From CAZZHG01 sp964653655 (GTDB taxonomy: Bacteria > Bdellovibrionota > FAC87 > UBA2466): 64,000 nt of DNA. Positions 17,493 to 25,813 of the stretch are shown in pieces (the first letter of the stretch is position 1; each line of letters begins with the position of its first letter). A program made the translations under genes and the position numbers. The notes below the pieces were generated by a model. The model saw nothing but the letters and a program-made list of their open reading frames with translations, was not told where the DNA came from and ran no database searches. The stretch lies in assembly GCA_964653655.1 (NCBI GenBank), contig CAZZHG010000007.1, positions 1 to 64,000 of the forward strand, given 5' to 3'.

Positions 17493-18508
17493 CGGGTCCG
17501 GCTCCTTCTGGCGAAGTGGCTCCAGAGTTTCGGCAGGAGCGGGACGACTTCACCGTCGAGATTCTTGAGACGGACTTTCTCGCGGTTGTCGGTAATCGAT
17601 CCGATCACCGCGATGGGAAGCTTCTTGCGCTTCATCGCTTGCTCCACTCTGGAGTACTGCTTGGGGGAAATCGTGTAGAGGAGACTGAAGTCCTCGCCGC
17701 CGTAGAGCGCCCAGGCGCGGGCGTCCGACTGTACGGAGCGCTCGATCTTGAGAAGATCGCCGGCGATGACGAGCCGGCCTTCGTCGACCAGGCAACCAAC
17801 CCGCGACGCCTCGATGAGCCGATAAAGATCGCGCGTCAGCCCGTCGCGGATGTCGACCATGGACGTCACCCCGCCGGCCGCCATGAGAGCCGCGCTTTCC
17901 GCCAGCCGCGGCTCGGGAAGCAGGTGGGCGCGGTAAGCCGAATCGTGCTTCAAGGCCTCGGTGCGGCCGAGCCGTTTCAAAAGTGTCAGCCCCGCGGCCG
18001 AAGACCCCAGCGGTCCGCTGAGGACCAGATGGTCGCCGGGCTTCGCGCCGGCCGGAGAAAAATGTTTCCCGCCGACCTGTCCCACGGCCGTCACGCAAAT
18101 CGTCGCGCCCGAGGGCGAAGCCCCGGAAGTTTCGGCGACCAGATCCATCGCCCAGTGTTTAGCAAGCACCGCCGCTCCCGCCATGAGCTCCGCGACGAAA
18201 ATCTCACCGTGATCTTGTTTCAAACCCAACGCGATGGTCGCGTAGAGCGGATCCGCACCGACCGCGGCGAGCGCGCTGAGGGCGACGGCAAGCGCCTTGT
18301 GTCCGACCTCCCGGGGAGTCGTGTAGGAGAGATCGAAGTGAACTTCCTCGACGAAGATCGTCGACTGGATCGCGAGACGGCCCGAGGGAGCCGCGACGAC
18401 CGCGCCGCCTTCTCCGAAATTGGCGATCACTCGGCGCGATGGCTTTCCAAGCTCCAAGCGCATCTGCTCTTTCAGCTCCCGGCCGTCGAGAAATCGAATG
18501 GCTTCCAT
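17483..18508 (-). CDS. ThiL-like (thiamine-monophosphate kinase fold) protein with altered active site
   Basis: 341 residues of the ThiL/PurM fold: VEEVHFDL, KALAVALSALAAVGADPLYA, DIRDGLTRDL and YGGEDFSLLYT align with ThiL motifs. ThiL phosphorylates thiamine monophosphate using ATP and several Mg-binding aspartates. Here the usual GDDAA reads GEGGA, STD reads STI, NLSDLAAMGA reads ALSALAAVGA and the GGDT region reads AETS, so most metal ligands are absent while DIxDGL and GEDF remain. It may be inactive, altered or a different PurM-fold enzyme. ATG at 18508 chosen over an upstream GTG. TATCTT lies 11 nt before the ATG. Confidence 0.75.
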   Translation of the reverse strand: MEAIRFLDGRELKEQMRLELGKPSRRVIANFGEGGAVVAAPSGRLAIQSTIFVEEVHFDLSYTTPREVGHKALAVALSALAAVGADPLYATIALGLKQDHGEIFVAELMAGAAVLAKHWAMDLVAETSGASPSGATICVTAVGQVGGKHFSPAGAKPGDHLVLSGPLGSSAAGLTLLKRLGRTEALKHDSAYRAHLLPEPRLAESAALMAAGGVTSMVDIRDGLTRDLYRLIEASRVGCLVDEGRLVIAGDLLKIERSVQSDARAWALYGGEDFSLLYTISPKQYSRVEQAMKRKKLPIAVIGSITDNREKVRLKNLDGEVVPLLPKLWSHFARRSRTRWR

Positions 18509-18702
18509 ACGAGGAATCCAAGATACCACCCGCCCCCGGGCGTAGGCAAAAAGTCTTGTCGCCGGGCTAACTTACCATGTATTCCGGCGGTGTCCGGCCA
18601 CTAGCCAGGGTAACCCAGCAAACCGACTCGACTTTCTCGCGGCCTCCCGAGGCCCGGCCAACCTCTCTTCACCCGGACAGGCGCCCGACTGCGCGGCTAG
18701 CC

Positions 18703-18718
18703 TGGTCCTAGGCTTGCA
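18703..18718 (+). promoter_or_regulatory. Sigma-54-like promoter upstream of the 82-residue secreted protein
   Basis: TGGTCC-N4-CTTGCA with the invariant GG (18704-18705) and GC (18716-18717) 10 nt apart, as required for sigma-54. A start near 18729 leaves about 27 nt to the ATG, including a GGAG site. The same TGGTCC-N4-CTTGCA pattern precedes the lipase gene at 52747. Confidence 0.55.
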
Positions 18719-18736
18719 ATCTCTTGGGGCAAGCCT
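18710..18736. repeat. 8-bp perfect inverted repeat overlapping the sigma-54-like promoter
   Basis: AGGCTTGC (18710-18717) and GCAAGCCT (18729-18736) are perfect inverse copies with an 11-nt spacer. It covers the -12 region and the predicted start site, so it could be a repressor site or an early RNA hairpin. Confidence 0.4.
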
Positions 18737-18755
18737 TGTCCCTTTGGGAGACACC

Positions 18756-19004
18756 ATGAGACTCGCAATCATCCTCAGCCTCACCCTTTTCGCCTTCACC
18801 GCCCAAGCCGCGGGAAGAGACAAAAAAGCGAACTGCAGCGTGCAGCTGATCCGCGAAGCGAGCTCCAGCTCCATCGAGATTTCGTTCGATGCCGACAGCC
18901 AGGAAGAATGCGACCGCGCCCGCGGCCCCGAAGTCACCACGGCCTACGACGGCCCCGCCGCTCCGGTCGAAAAACCGGCGCCCGCGAAAAAAGCCAAACG
19001 CTGA
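18756..19004 (+). CDS. Small secreted protein, 82 residues
   Basis: A signal peptide (MRLAIILSLTLFAFTAQAAG) is followed by a charged mature part of about 62 residues with two cysteines (KKANCSVQL, QEECDRA) that could form one disulfide, and a Pro/Ala/Lys-rich tail. GGAG sits 5 nt before the ATG at 18756. The upstream sigma-54-like promoter and the signal peptide both support a real gene. No family recognised. Confidence 0.7.
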   Translation: MRLAIILSLTLFAFTAQAAGRDKKANCSVQLIREASSSSIEISFDADSQEECDRARGPEVTTAYDGPAAPVEKPAPAKKAKR

Positions 19005-19007
19005 AAA

Positions 19008-19499
19008 TTAAGCTCTGGATCCCTTACCGGGAATATAGGTTTGCGAATGAGCGGGACCATTACGCTCTAGAACTTGCTCGACGTCAGACCACTTCTGCGC
19101 GGCCTCCCTCAACGTCTTCGTATCTTCCTTGGTCCAAACCACCGTCACTTCCTTCGCGCGTTTCGTTCCGTCCAGCGCGGGCGGTTGCGCCGAGCTTCGT
19201 TTGCAGTCCACGAGGAGAAGCGTCGTACCGCCGATTCGAATCTCGTCGCCCACCTTCACGACCGCCTCCGTCACCCGGTGCTCGTTCAAGTAAGTACCGT
19301 TCGTGCTTTGGAGGTCGCGGACCTGAAGGTCTCCGGCGCGGGAGAGATAAATCAAAGCGTGGTTTCTGGAGCAGTGAGGCTCGGCTAGAAGGACGTCGGC
19401 GTCTTTGCGGCCGACGAGACAGTGCTCTCCCTCGATTTCCAAAAACCGGGATGTGACGGCGTCGGCGAGGGACTCTTTGACGAGTATCTTGAGCTTCAT
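19008..19499 (-). CDS. FHA-domain protein
   Basis: 163 residues with a forkhead-associated domain in residues 20-100: EHCLVGRKDADVLL, CSRNHALIYL and LQSTNGTYLN contain the conserved Gly-Arg, Ser-Arg-x-His and Ser-x-Asn-Gly residues that bind phosphothreonine. The C-terminal 60 residues are helical and unassigned. A reader of Ser/Thr-kinase signalling in the cytosol; no kinase lies in the window. Strong GGGAGGAG site 11 nt before the ATG. Confidence 0.9.
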   Translation of the reverse strand: MKLKILVKESLADAVTSRFLEIEGEHCLVGRKDADVLLAEPHCSRNHALIYLSRAGDLQVRDLQSTNGTYLNEHRVTEAVVKVGDEIRIGGTTLLLVDCKRSSAQPPALDGTKRAKEVTVVWTKEDTKTLREAAQKWSDVEQVLERNGPAHSQTYIPGKGSRA

Positions 19500-19521
19500 G
19501 GCCAGTTCAGCTCCTCCCTAA

Positions 19522-19527
19522 ATTATA
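19522..19527 (-). promoter_or_regulatory. -10 element (TATAAT) of the FHA gene
   Basis: A perfect TATAAT on the minus strand, 22 nt before the FHA ATG, gives a short leader that still includes the GGGAGGAG ribosome-binding site. No good -35 box is visible at 16-18 nt. Confidence 0.5.
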
Positions 19528-19711
19528 ACGCAACACGCTATTCACCCTCGACAAAAAGTGACCCGGGACCCCGTTCACCGACGGAATTCAGGCCGAAAGG
19601 CGAAAACGAAAATTACGCCGGACTCGCGGGGCTTTGCGCGCGCATTCCGACGGCATACGGCGGATAAGATTTTTGGCGCGGCCCGTGCTCCTTACGAATC
19701 CGGAGGTCGAT

Positions 19712-20269
19712 TTGGGACGGCTGCTCGCGATATTTTCCTGCCTGCTGATGAACGCCGCGCTCGCGACGTCCCCTTCTCTCTGCCGACTCGATTACAACGA
19801 AACCTGCGAAGCCCCCGAGGCCGTCTCCCTTGCCCTCTCGCAACGGGCGTTGCTCCTGGAATGGTCGTTAAAGTACTCATCGCTTTCCCGCCACGACGAG
19901 GTGATCGTGCTCGCGCTTTCGGATTTGCCCCATGCCATCCGGCACAAGATCTTTCTCGATCGGAGCCGAGTGCTCTCCCGCGGCCAGGTCAAAGCGAGGC
20001 TCCGCGAGCTGGGCTGCGATCCGGAAGCGCATCCGGTCTGGAAAGCGATACTAGAAGCGATGCCGACCGCCTTCGGCGGCGAGCGGAGGTTTTACGCGGG
20101 TCTCGAGCAAGCGATTCACCGCCTCCTCGTGTCCGAGCCGGGAAAGGTCGCCGCCTTGAGAAGAGAGATGGCTTCGGAGCCCGCTAAGCCGCGGAAGGAA
20201 GAAACCAGAATAGAATCAGAGCCACGAGCGTCGGAATCAACGCCCCGAGAAAAAGGCCTAACGGGCTAA
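19712..20269 (+). CDS. Secreted protein of unknown function (TTG start)
   Basis: 185 residues from the TTG at 19712, chosen because GGAGG lies 5 nt upstream and the signal peptide GRLLAIFSCLLMNAALATS starts there; the frame is open further upstream to 19634. The mature part is mostly helical and Arg-rich with three cysteines, ending in a charged low-complexity tail. The last 86 bases overlap the convergent antiporter gene, an unusually long overlap. No family recognised. Confidence 0.6.
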   Translation: MGRLLAIFSCLLMNAALATSPSLCRLDYNETCEAPEAVSLALSQRALLLEWSLKYSSLSRHDEVIVLALSDLPHAIRHKIFLDRSRVLSRGQVKARLRELGCDPEAHPVWKAILEAMPTAFGGERRFYAGLEQAIHRLLVSEPGKVAALRREMASEPAKPRKEETRIESEPRASESTPREKGLTG

Positions 20270-21455
20270 TCCCGTCTTTACCGAAACTGGACCGCAAAAT
20301 CGAATAACCGGCCGGGTTCGGCGCATTGGCGATGACCGTGAGTCCGCCACCCACCACCGCGCCCGAGACGAGAGCGCTCTTCATTTCCTCGGTCAGCGTC
20401 GGCACCTGCGATCCGAGAAAGGTCAAAGCCGCGTTGTCGGTGATGGCAGTGAGAGCGGCCGCGCCGACGTAAAGCTCGAGGGTCCCGAGCCGCTCGAGAA
20501 AATCCTTCAGCCACCAGCCCTGTAATCCCCCGAGTACCACGAGCCCCGCGAGGAAGAATCCGACGAGAAGGCTTTCCCTCAGTCTCAGCTCGTCCTGATA
20601 CTCGCGCGTCACCGACATCACGCCCAAGAACATGAGAAAGACCGCGAGAAAGGCCAGAGGATAATGCGCGAAGTGCACGACTCCCCCGAGAAGCACCACG
20701 TGAAGCAGCGACATCCCCAAGGGAACCGGGGATTTGTTTTTCGTTCCCCGGGGCGCGGCGGAAAGCGTCTTCCAGCCGTAGGCCGTCGCGAGGCCGGCGT
20801 TTAGAAGTACGGAGGCGACCGACTTCCAGCCGAAATGGGAGAACATGAACGCGAAATCCCAGTTCCATTTCGCGGCGACCATCAAGACGGGAGGAGCCGC
20901 GTAGGGAGTGAGAACGCCGCCGATGGAAACGTTCACGAAGAGTACGCCGAGACTCAAATAGAGAAACTTGGGGTTGCCGCCCCGATCGAAAACCCTTTCC
21001 TTCAAGACGAGCGCCGTAACGGTCATCGCGGCGGGTTCCGTGATGAAGCTTCCGAGCAACGGCCCGAGGACAAGCGCCGTAAAATAGAAAGAGGTTCCGC
21101 CGGGCAAAGGAAGTAGCCGCGCGGCCGCGCCGATGACCGCGTTGGCGAAAGTTAGAACGGGTTTCGTCGCCGCGATCGCCATGATGACGAAAACGAAGGC
21201 CGCTTCCGTGAAATCGCACTCATGCAGATAGGAGAGCATCTGCTTTTCGCCGTGGGTGACGGCGATTCCCGCGAGCAGCACTCCCGCCCACAGACCGAAA
21301 ACCACCTCCACCTCGCCGAGCAGGTGGAAAAGATTTTCCCCGAGAGATCCCTCGGGAAACCTCGACGCAATGCGACCAAATTGCGCCGTACAAAACGTGT
21401 GAAGGATCGCGAGCGCGAAGAGAACAGTGGCGAGAATTTCGATATTGTGCGTCAA
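20184..21455 (-). CDS. Putative Na+/H+ antiporter (Na_H_antiport_3-like)
   Basis: 423 residues with about 11-12 hydrophobic segments. Family-like motifs include TEPAAMTVTALVL, VNVSIGGVLTPYAAPPVLMV and ITDNAALTFLGSQVP, in which polar Asp/Asn residues lie within membrane helices. Resembles the putative Na+/H+ antiporters of PF07399; ion specificity is not readable. Its 3' end overlaps the convergent secreted-protein gene by 86 bases. Confidence 0.82.
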   Translation of the reverse strand: MTHNIEILATVLFALAILHTFCTAQFGRIASRFPEGSLGENLFHLLGEVEVVFGLWAGVLLAGIAVTHGEKQMLSYLHECDFTEAAFVFVIMAIAATKPVLTFANAVIGAAARLLPLPGGTSFYFTALVLGPLLGSFITEPAAMTVTALVLKERVFDRGGNPKFLYLSLGVLFVNVSIGGVLTPYAAPPVLMVAAKWNWDFAFMFSHFGWKSVASVLLNAGLATAYGWKTLSAAPRGTKNKSPVPLGMSLLHVVLLGGVVHFAHYPLAFLAVFLMFLGVMSVTREYQDELRLRESLLVGFFLAGLVVLGGLQGWWLKDFLERLGTLELYVGAAALTAITDNAALTFLGSQVPTLTEEMKSALVSGAVVGGGLTVIANAPNPAGYSILRSSFGKDGISPLGLFLGALIPTLVALILFWFLPSAA

Positions 21456-21563
21456 ACGAGATCGTCCGTATTCAGTTTCATGGATTGTATCACGTCGATT
21501 TATTGACGATCGCGCAGCGTCGACGGACAGCTAGTTGCAGTGGGTTATTTCTTTGGGGGTTTC

Positions 21564-22655
21564 ATGTTGCAACGCACCATTCTAACGTTACTCGTTCTCG
21601 TTTCTTTCTCCGCGCGCGCGGACATTCTCGACGCCTTCGAGCTGTTTCCGACTTTCGATCTGCCGCAAACGTGGGAGGCCTCGACTCCTCCCGCGGCCGA
21701 AATGAAAGACCAAAAACGCTTCCCCTACTGCGGGCTCTTCGCGATGGCGACGTTTCTGGAAATCTGGGGCGACACCACTCGTGCTCACGTTTTTCCTCCT
21801 ATCGACGAGTCCTACCTGAGCCTCGGTTACAACCGGGTAGTCGGCAGCCCGAAGATGGGCACGAGCCTCACGTGGCTCTCGCTGACCACCCAGATCTTCG
21901 GCGCCCTCCCGAAAGGTGCGAAGTTCCGCGGCACGGGCTCCGCTTGGCCCATCGAAAACTGGCGGCAGGAAAACACGCGTCTGATTTCGACGAAAATCAC
22001 GGACCCCCTTCTCACCGGAAAGTACGTTTGGGGACGCAACACGCAGGAGTTCACGGGGCCTCAGTTCCTCAGTGACTACCTCCACATCGACATGCGCAAT
22101 TTTTACGTGTTGCACACGGACTTCGAGGAGGGCGTCAAAGGCGACACCAGCCCGAACGAAGAGCAAGCCGTCGCGGCACCCCTTCGCCTCGGCAGTTTGG
22201 AGGCAACGGCAAAATCGATGCAAGCCATCGCCCTCAAGATGGGCGGGGACACCCGCATGGCCGTCACCAAACCGGAAGTCCTTTACAAGGCGACGAAGCT
22301 TCAGCTCTACGCGCGCCGGCCCGTGTACATGGGCATCAACGCCGGTCTCACGAAGGACAAGTTCCGCAAGTACGGCGTGCTTACCAGCGCGGATCTCGTG
22401 CCGGTGGGCACGGGTTTCAACGGCGCCCACGCGGTCGTCGCCGTCGCCCATTGCGACAAGACGAACTCCGTCGATCGCATCTGCCAGCGCTTTGGCCCGT
22501 ACATGAAGCAGCGGAATGTCGACGAGTGCATCGCGGTCCAGAACAGCTGGGGGACGGCGGTAAACGACAAGGGCTTCTTCTGTTTGGCTCCGGATGCCTG
22601 GAGACGGGTCACGCAGGCGGTCTTCATCGAGAAGAATCTCGTTAAAGGCAACTGA
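21564..22655 (+). CDS. Secreted papain-like (C1 family) cysteine peptidase
   Basis: 363 residues with a signal peptide (MLQRTILTLLVLVSFSARAD). The catalytic triad is recognisable: Cys near residue 56 in FPYCGLFAMATFLE, His near 289 in GAHAVVAVAHCD, and Asn near 328 in VQNSWGTAVNDKGFF. The pro-region is missing or very short, so activation by cleavage is not obvious. ATG at 21564 is preceded by GGGGG; an upstream in-frame GTG at 21540 is less likely. A strong intrinsic terminator follows. Probably degrades external protein. Confidence 0.85.
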   Translation: MLQRTILTLLVLVSFSARADILDAFELFPTFDLPQTWEASTPPAAEMKDQKRFPYCGLFAMATFLEIWGDTTRAHVFPPIDESYLSLGYNRVVGSPKMGTSLTWLSLTTQIFGALPKGAKFRGTGSAWPIENWRQENTRLISTKITDPLLTGKYVWGRNTQEFTGPQFLSDYLHIDMRNFYVLHTDFEEGVKGDTSPNEEQAVAAPLRLGSLEATAKSMQAIALKMGGDTRMAVTKPEVLYKATKLQLYARRPVYMGINAGLTKDKFRKYGVLTSADLVPVGTGFNGAHAVVAVAHCDKTNSVDRICQRFGPYMKQRNVDECIAVQNSWGTAVNDKGFFCLAPDAWRRVTQAVFIEKNLVKGN

Positions 22656-22674
22656 CAAGTTCCGCACACACGAA

Positions 22675-22708
22675 CCGCCGGATCCGAGAGGGTCCGGCGG
22701 TTTTTTTT
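22675..22708 (+). terminator. Rho-independent terminator after the C1 peptidase gene
   Basis: CCGCCGGATCC pairs with GGTCCGGCGG around GAGAG, giving a GC-rich stem, followed by eight T residues (22701-22708). It isolates the peptidase gene from the DUF1223 gene. Confidence 0.93.
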
Positions 22709-22726
22709 AGTGGTAGGCTTCTCCCC

Positions 22727-23497
22727 ATGAGGAATCTTCTTCGACTGGCCGCGCTCGCGCTTCTTCTTTTACCGCCGACCGAGGCGCCGGCAGACTCCAT
22801 TGCCGAGTTCTCGAGTGGGAAGACGACCGTTGCGCTTCTGGAACTTTTCAGTTCGGAAGGGTGCAGCAGCTGCCCGCCCGCGGATGAGTTCCTCTCCGGC
22901 TTGCGCGGACGCGCGGATCTTTGGAAGGCCTTCATCCCGGTCGGCTTTCACGTGGATTACTGGGACCGGCTGGGTTGGGTGGACAAGCTCGCGCAAAAAG
23001 CATTCACGCGCCGCCAGCACGGGTATGCGGCCCAGTGGAAATCGGATCGAGTTTATACTCCGGCGCTCGTCTTTCAGGGCAAGGAGTGGAGCGGCTGGCA
23101 ACGAGGGGCCATTCCGACGGCGAAAGGCGAACCGGGATCGTTGCGGCTTACCCTGCGCAAGGACGGGAGCGGGGAAGTCTCTTTCCGTCCCCAGGGCTCG
23201 CCCGCCAGCCAGGTCTGGTCGTTATCGGTGGCCGTTTTGGGAAACGGGGTGGTCTCGAAAATTCTCGCGGGAGAGAACCGGGGGAAAACAATTCGCCACG
23301 AATTCGTCGTCATGGATTTTCATTCGGGCGACGGCTTCACGGCGAAAGACGGTAAGGTCACCATGAACGTCTCACTCAAGCCCAGCCCCAAAGTGGACGT
23401 TCCAAGATACTCGGCGGTCGCCTGGGCGGTTCCCGCCAAGGCGTACGAGCCGGTCCAGGCCGTCGGAGGGGATCTGCCCGAAAGCTTCTTTCGGTAA
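22727..23497 (+). CDS. Secreted DUF1223 (thioredoxin-like) protein
   Basis: 256 residues with a signal peptide (LLRLAALALLLLPPTEAPAD). VALLELFSSEGCSSCPPADE is the DUF1223 signature with a CxxC pair; the family has a thioredoxin-like fold and unknown function. FHVDYWDRLGWVD and RVYTPALVFQG are further conserved segments. TAGGCT lies 7 nt before the ATG with CCCC between, so it may be leaderless, starting just after the upstream terminator. A periplasmic redox role is inference. Confidence 0.88.
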   Translation: MRNLLRLAALALLLLPPTEAPADSIAEFSSGKTTVALLELFSSEGCSSCPPADEFLSGLRGRADLWKAFIPVGFHVDYWDRLGWVDKLAQKAFTRRQHGYAAQWKSDRVYTPALVFQGKEWSGWQRGAIPTAKGEPGSLRLTLRKDGSGEVSFRPQGSPASQVWSLSVAVLGNGVVSKILAGENRGKTIRHEFVVMDFHSGDGFTAKDGKVTMNVSLKPSPKVDVPRYSAVAWAVPAKAYEPVQAVGGDLPESFFR

Positions 23498-23500
23498 CTG

Positions 23501-25777
23501 CTATTTGCGGCGGGCGGTTTTGCCGTAGCGATCGCGGACTACTTTGTATTCCTCGAACACTCTTCCGTCCTGGACGGAACGAAGGAGCTGGAGGTACTCG
23601 GCGTGCGCCCACGTGAGCGGCGAAGCCGAATCCGTCGGCTGACCGGCGGCGGAACCCTCGTCCCAAACCTGCTCCGCGAAAATCCCTTCGGGGCTCGCGA
23701 ACGCTTCCAGCGCGCGGACGTAAGGTTCCATCGACGAGGAGGTAAACGTGCCCTCCTCCAGCTTTCTCTCAAGCTCGTAGTGGTACCGCTCACCCGAGAG
23801 CAAAGGCCACAGGCGCCCTTTGGTGTTCTCTCCGTAACCGTCGTAACGGTAACGGTACCAGCCCGGTCCCCTCGGCGTGTCCTTGCGGATGATCGTGTCG
23901 ATTTCCGGGATGCTCGCTTGAATCAACGGATTTTTCGCCGCGCGCACTCCGAGCCGCACGAGCGAGAGGAAACCGCCGTCGACGATGTCCGACTCGTAAA
24001 CGTAGCGGCCCGCGAAGTTGGCGAGGCCGAATAGCTCGTCGACGTTCGGATTCCACAACGCGTCCCAGATGGGCGCGCAGTTGAGCGCTGTCCGGCAGCC
24101 GGCTCCGTCGAGCCGCAGAAAATATTGCCCGTCGGTCGCGCCGCCCTTGATCCGGCCGTTCGTCGTGAAGGTCCAAGTGTCGATGTTGTCGCCGGTCTTG
24201 GTGGCCCAGCTGTCGGCGAAACTCAGCCACTGCGTGCCGAGCGCCGTCTCGCCGATCTCGAACGCCATCGTGGAGGCGGCAAGCATCGCCGAGATCACGT
24301 AGCTCGCGGAGTTGGGCGAGATGCCGTAATTTTCTTCCCAGCGCTCGTTCTGCGTCCAGGGGCCCATGGCCGCGAGAAAGTTCGCCGCTTTCTTGATCAT
24401 GGGCCAGTAGGGGGAAAGCCCGAGCCCCGCCGTGTGCAGACGGTAAGCGAGCAGAATCGGCATCGCGGTCTCGTCGGCCTGGTAACCGCCCCAGGCGGCC
24501 GTTCCATCGACCCAGAAATTTTGCGGAAAGCTTCCCTCGCGGTTTCGCCTGCGGGAACCGAACTCCCAGTCGCCGTGCCAGCTCTGATATTGAGCGGCGA
24601 CGAGGCGATTCAAGATCGCAAGCGCCGTGGGGGTGTCGCCCGCCGACAGAAAGCCGTTGGCGACATGGTAAACGTCCCGCGGCCATACCGCGTGGTAGCC
24701 CGTGTTCTTTCTCGGGTCCACCGGACCGGACTCCACCTGCTTCTCTCCCCACGGGTGCGACGGAGAGGCGACGAGGCCGCCTTCATAGGTTTTGTCCTCG
24801 CAGGATTTCAGGACCACGAGCGAGGTTTCCGCCAGCCGCTGGCGCCACGCGGGAGAGCCGGACCGCACGGGCGGGCGCAAGCTCGACAGATAACTTTTCC
24901 AATGGCCGATGAACTTCGCTTGGCTGGTACGCAGATCCAGCGACCGGGTCGCCGCCATCTTCTGAATGACGTCGGAACGGGAAGCGCCGAACACGAGAAA
25001 AATCGACAACTCGGTGTCGCCCGTCGTCGGCGGAATCGGAAGCTCCGCCATCATCGAAACGTTGCCGTTCGGAGCGGCGTCGAACTGGTAGTCCAGCTTG
25101 AAGTCGGCGGAGAGATCGGCGTAACCGTCGGAGCGGCCCACATAACCGACCGTCTTGTTCACGAAGGGAACGCTCGAGGTGATGCCCTGCCAGCCGCCGA
25201 AATTCGGGTGGTCCTCGCCCGCGATGAAAGGCTCTCTTTCGGCGGAGTCGCCGAAGATGGAGTTCGCCGCTGCGGTCTTGTGAAGGAGAAAGAACTTCAG
25301 GCCGGGCTTGTACCGGTCGATCCGGATGCGTTGAATGACGATGTCACGATCGGGGTCCGCCCAGATTTCCTTCTGAATGGCGTAGCGGCCGCCTTTGTCC
25401 TTGTTCAATATCTTGTAGAGAGCGCTGCCGGGCTCGCGCACGACCGCGGAAACCGTGTCGTACTGTTCCTGATGCAGAAAGCTCGTCCCGTCGGTGACGA
25501 CGATTTGAGTGTCGCGGCTCTGGGGATTGTCGATGCGCGGGTAATAGACTTCGGTGAGGATTCCGCGCGCGATCGTGTACCAAACTTTCGAGATGGGCGC
25601 GGAAGCCGACGTATTTCCGTAGCGGATGCCCCGGTCGTAGGCTTCGTATGCGGTTCCCACTCCCTGTTTTTTCGAAGTGGCCCAGGGAAACGCGATTCCC
25701 GGTGCTCCGGGAGCCAGGTTCCGAGCGAAAGAAGTTGAACAGAGGATACAAAGGAGTGCCACGCCATGTCGCTTCAT
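23501..25777 (-). CDS. Secreted GH15 glucoamylase/glucodextranase
   Basis: 758 residues with a signal peptide (KRHGVALLCILCSTSFARN). The N-terminal beta-sandwich domain is followed by the (alpha/alpha)6 barrel with GH15 motifs: TGYHAVWPRDVYHVANG and FWVDGTAAWGGYQADETA, which contains the Gln-x-Asp-Glu acid motif. Releases glucose from alpha-glucans outside the cytoplasm. The next gene upstream is a GH13 amylase on the same strand, ending 22 bases before this start, so the pair likely degrades glycogen or starch together. A promoter with TTGCCA-N17-TATAAA lies inside that gene's end; the ATG is 7 nt from the -10. Confidence 0.92.
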   Translation of the reverse strand: MKRHGVALLCILCSTSFARNLAPGAPGIAFPWATSKKQGVGTAYEAYDRGIRYGNTSASAPISKVWYTIARGILTEVYYPRIDNPQSRDTQIVVTDGTSFLHQEQYDTVSAVVREPGSALYKILNKDKGGRYAIQKEIWADPDRDIVIQRIRIDRYKPGLKFFLLHKTAAANSIFGDSAEREPFIAGEDHPNFGGWQGITSSVPFVNKTVGYVGRSDGYADLSADFKLDYQFDAAPNGNVSMMAELPIPPTTGDTELSIFLVFGASRSDVIQKMAATRSLDLRTSQAKFIGHWKSYLSSLRPPVRSGSPAWRQRLAETSLVVLKSCEDKTYEGGLVASPSHPWGEKQVESGPVDPRKNTGYHAVWPRDVYHVANGFLSAGDTPTALAILNRLVAAQYQSWHGDWEFGSRRRNREGSFPQNFWVDGTAAWGGYQADETAMPILLAYRLHTAGLGLSPYWPMIKKAANFLAAMGPWTQNERWEENYGISPNSASYVISAMLAASTMAFEIGETALGTQWLSFADSWATKTGDNIDTWTFTTNGRIKGGATDGQYFLRLDGAGCRTALNCAPIWDALWNPNVDELFGLANFAGRYVYESDIVDGGFLSLVRLGVRAAKNPLIQASIPEIDTIIRKDTPRGPGWYRYRYDGYGENTKGRLWPLLSGERYHYELERKLEEGTFTSSSMEPYVRALEAFASPEGIFAEQVWDEGSAAGQPTDSASPLTWAHAEYLQLLRSVQDGRVFEEYKVVRDRYGKTARRK

Positions 25778-25784
25778 GGGGGAC

Positions 25785-25813
25785 TTTATACAAGCCTAGT
25801 TATTCGGTGGCAA
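25785..25813 (-). promoter_or_regulatory. Sigma-70-type promoter giving a leaderless GH15 mRNA
   Basis: TTGCCA (25813-25808) and TATAAA (25790-25785) on the minus strand have the ideal 17-nt spacer. Only 7 nt (GTCCCCC) separate the -10 from the GH15 ATG, so transcription would start at or next to the start codon. Confidence 0.6.

Noticed and set aside
18576..18710. Possible 44-codon ORF before the 82-residue secreted protein gene
   Set aside because: An ATG follows a TAACTT-like box, but the peptide is Pro/Arg-rich, without a ribosome-binding site or recognisable feature, and lies in GC-rich leader DNA.
21524..21539. Sigma-54-like site before the papain-like peptidase gene
   Set aside because: GG-N10-GC and TTGCA are present, but the -24 element (CGGACA) matches the consensus poorly beyond GG and the predicted leader is only about 14 nt.
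24125..25738. 537-codon open frame on the plus strand opposite the GH15 gene
   Set aside because: Antisense to a gene with clear GH15 motifs; no recognisable motif of its own.
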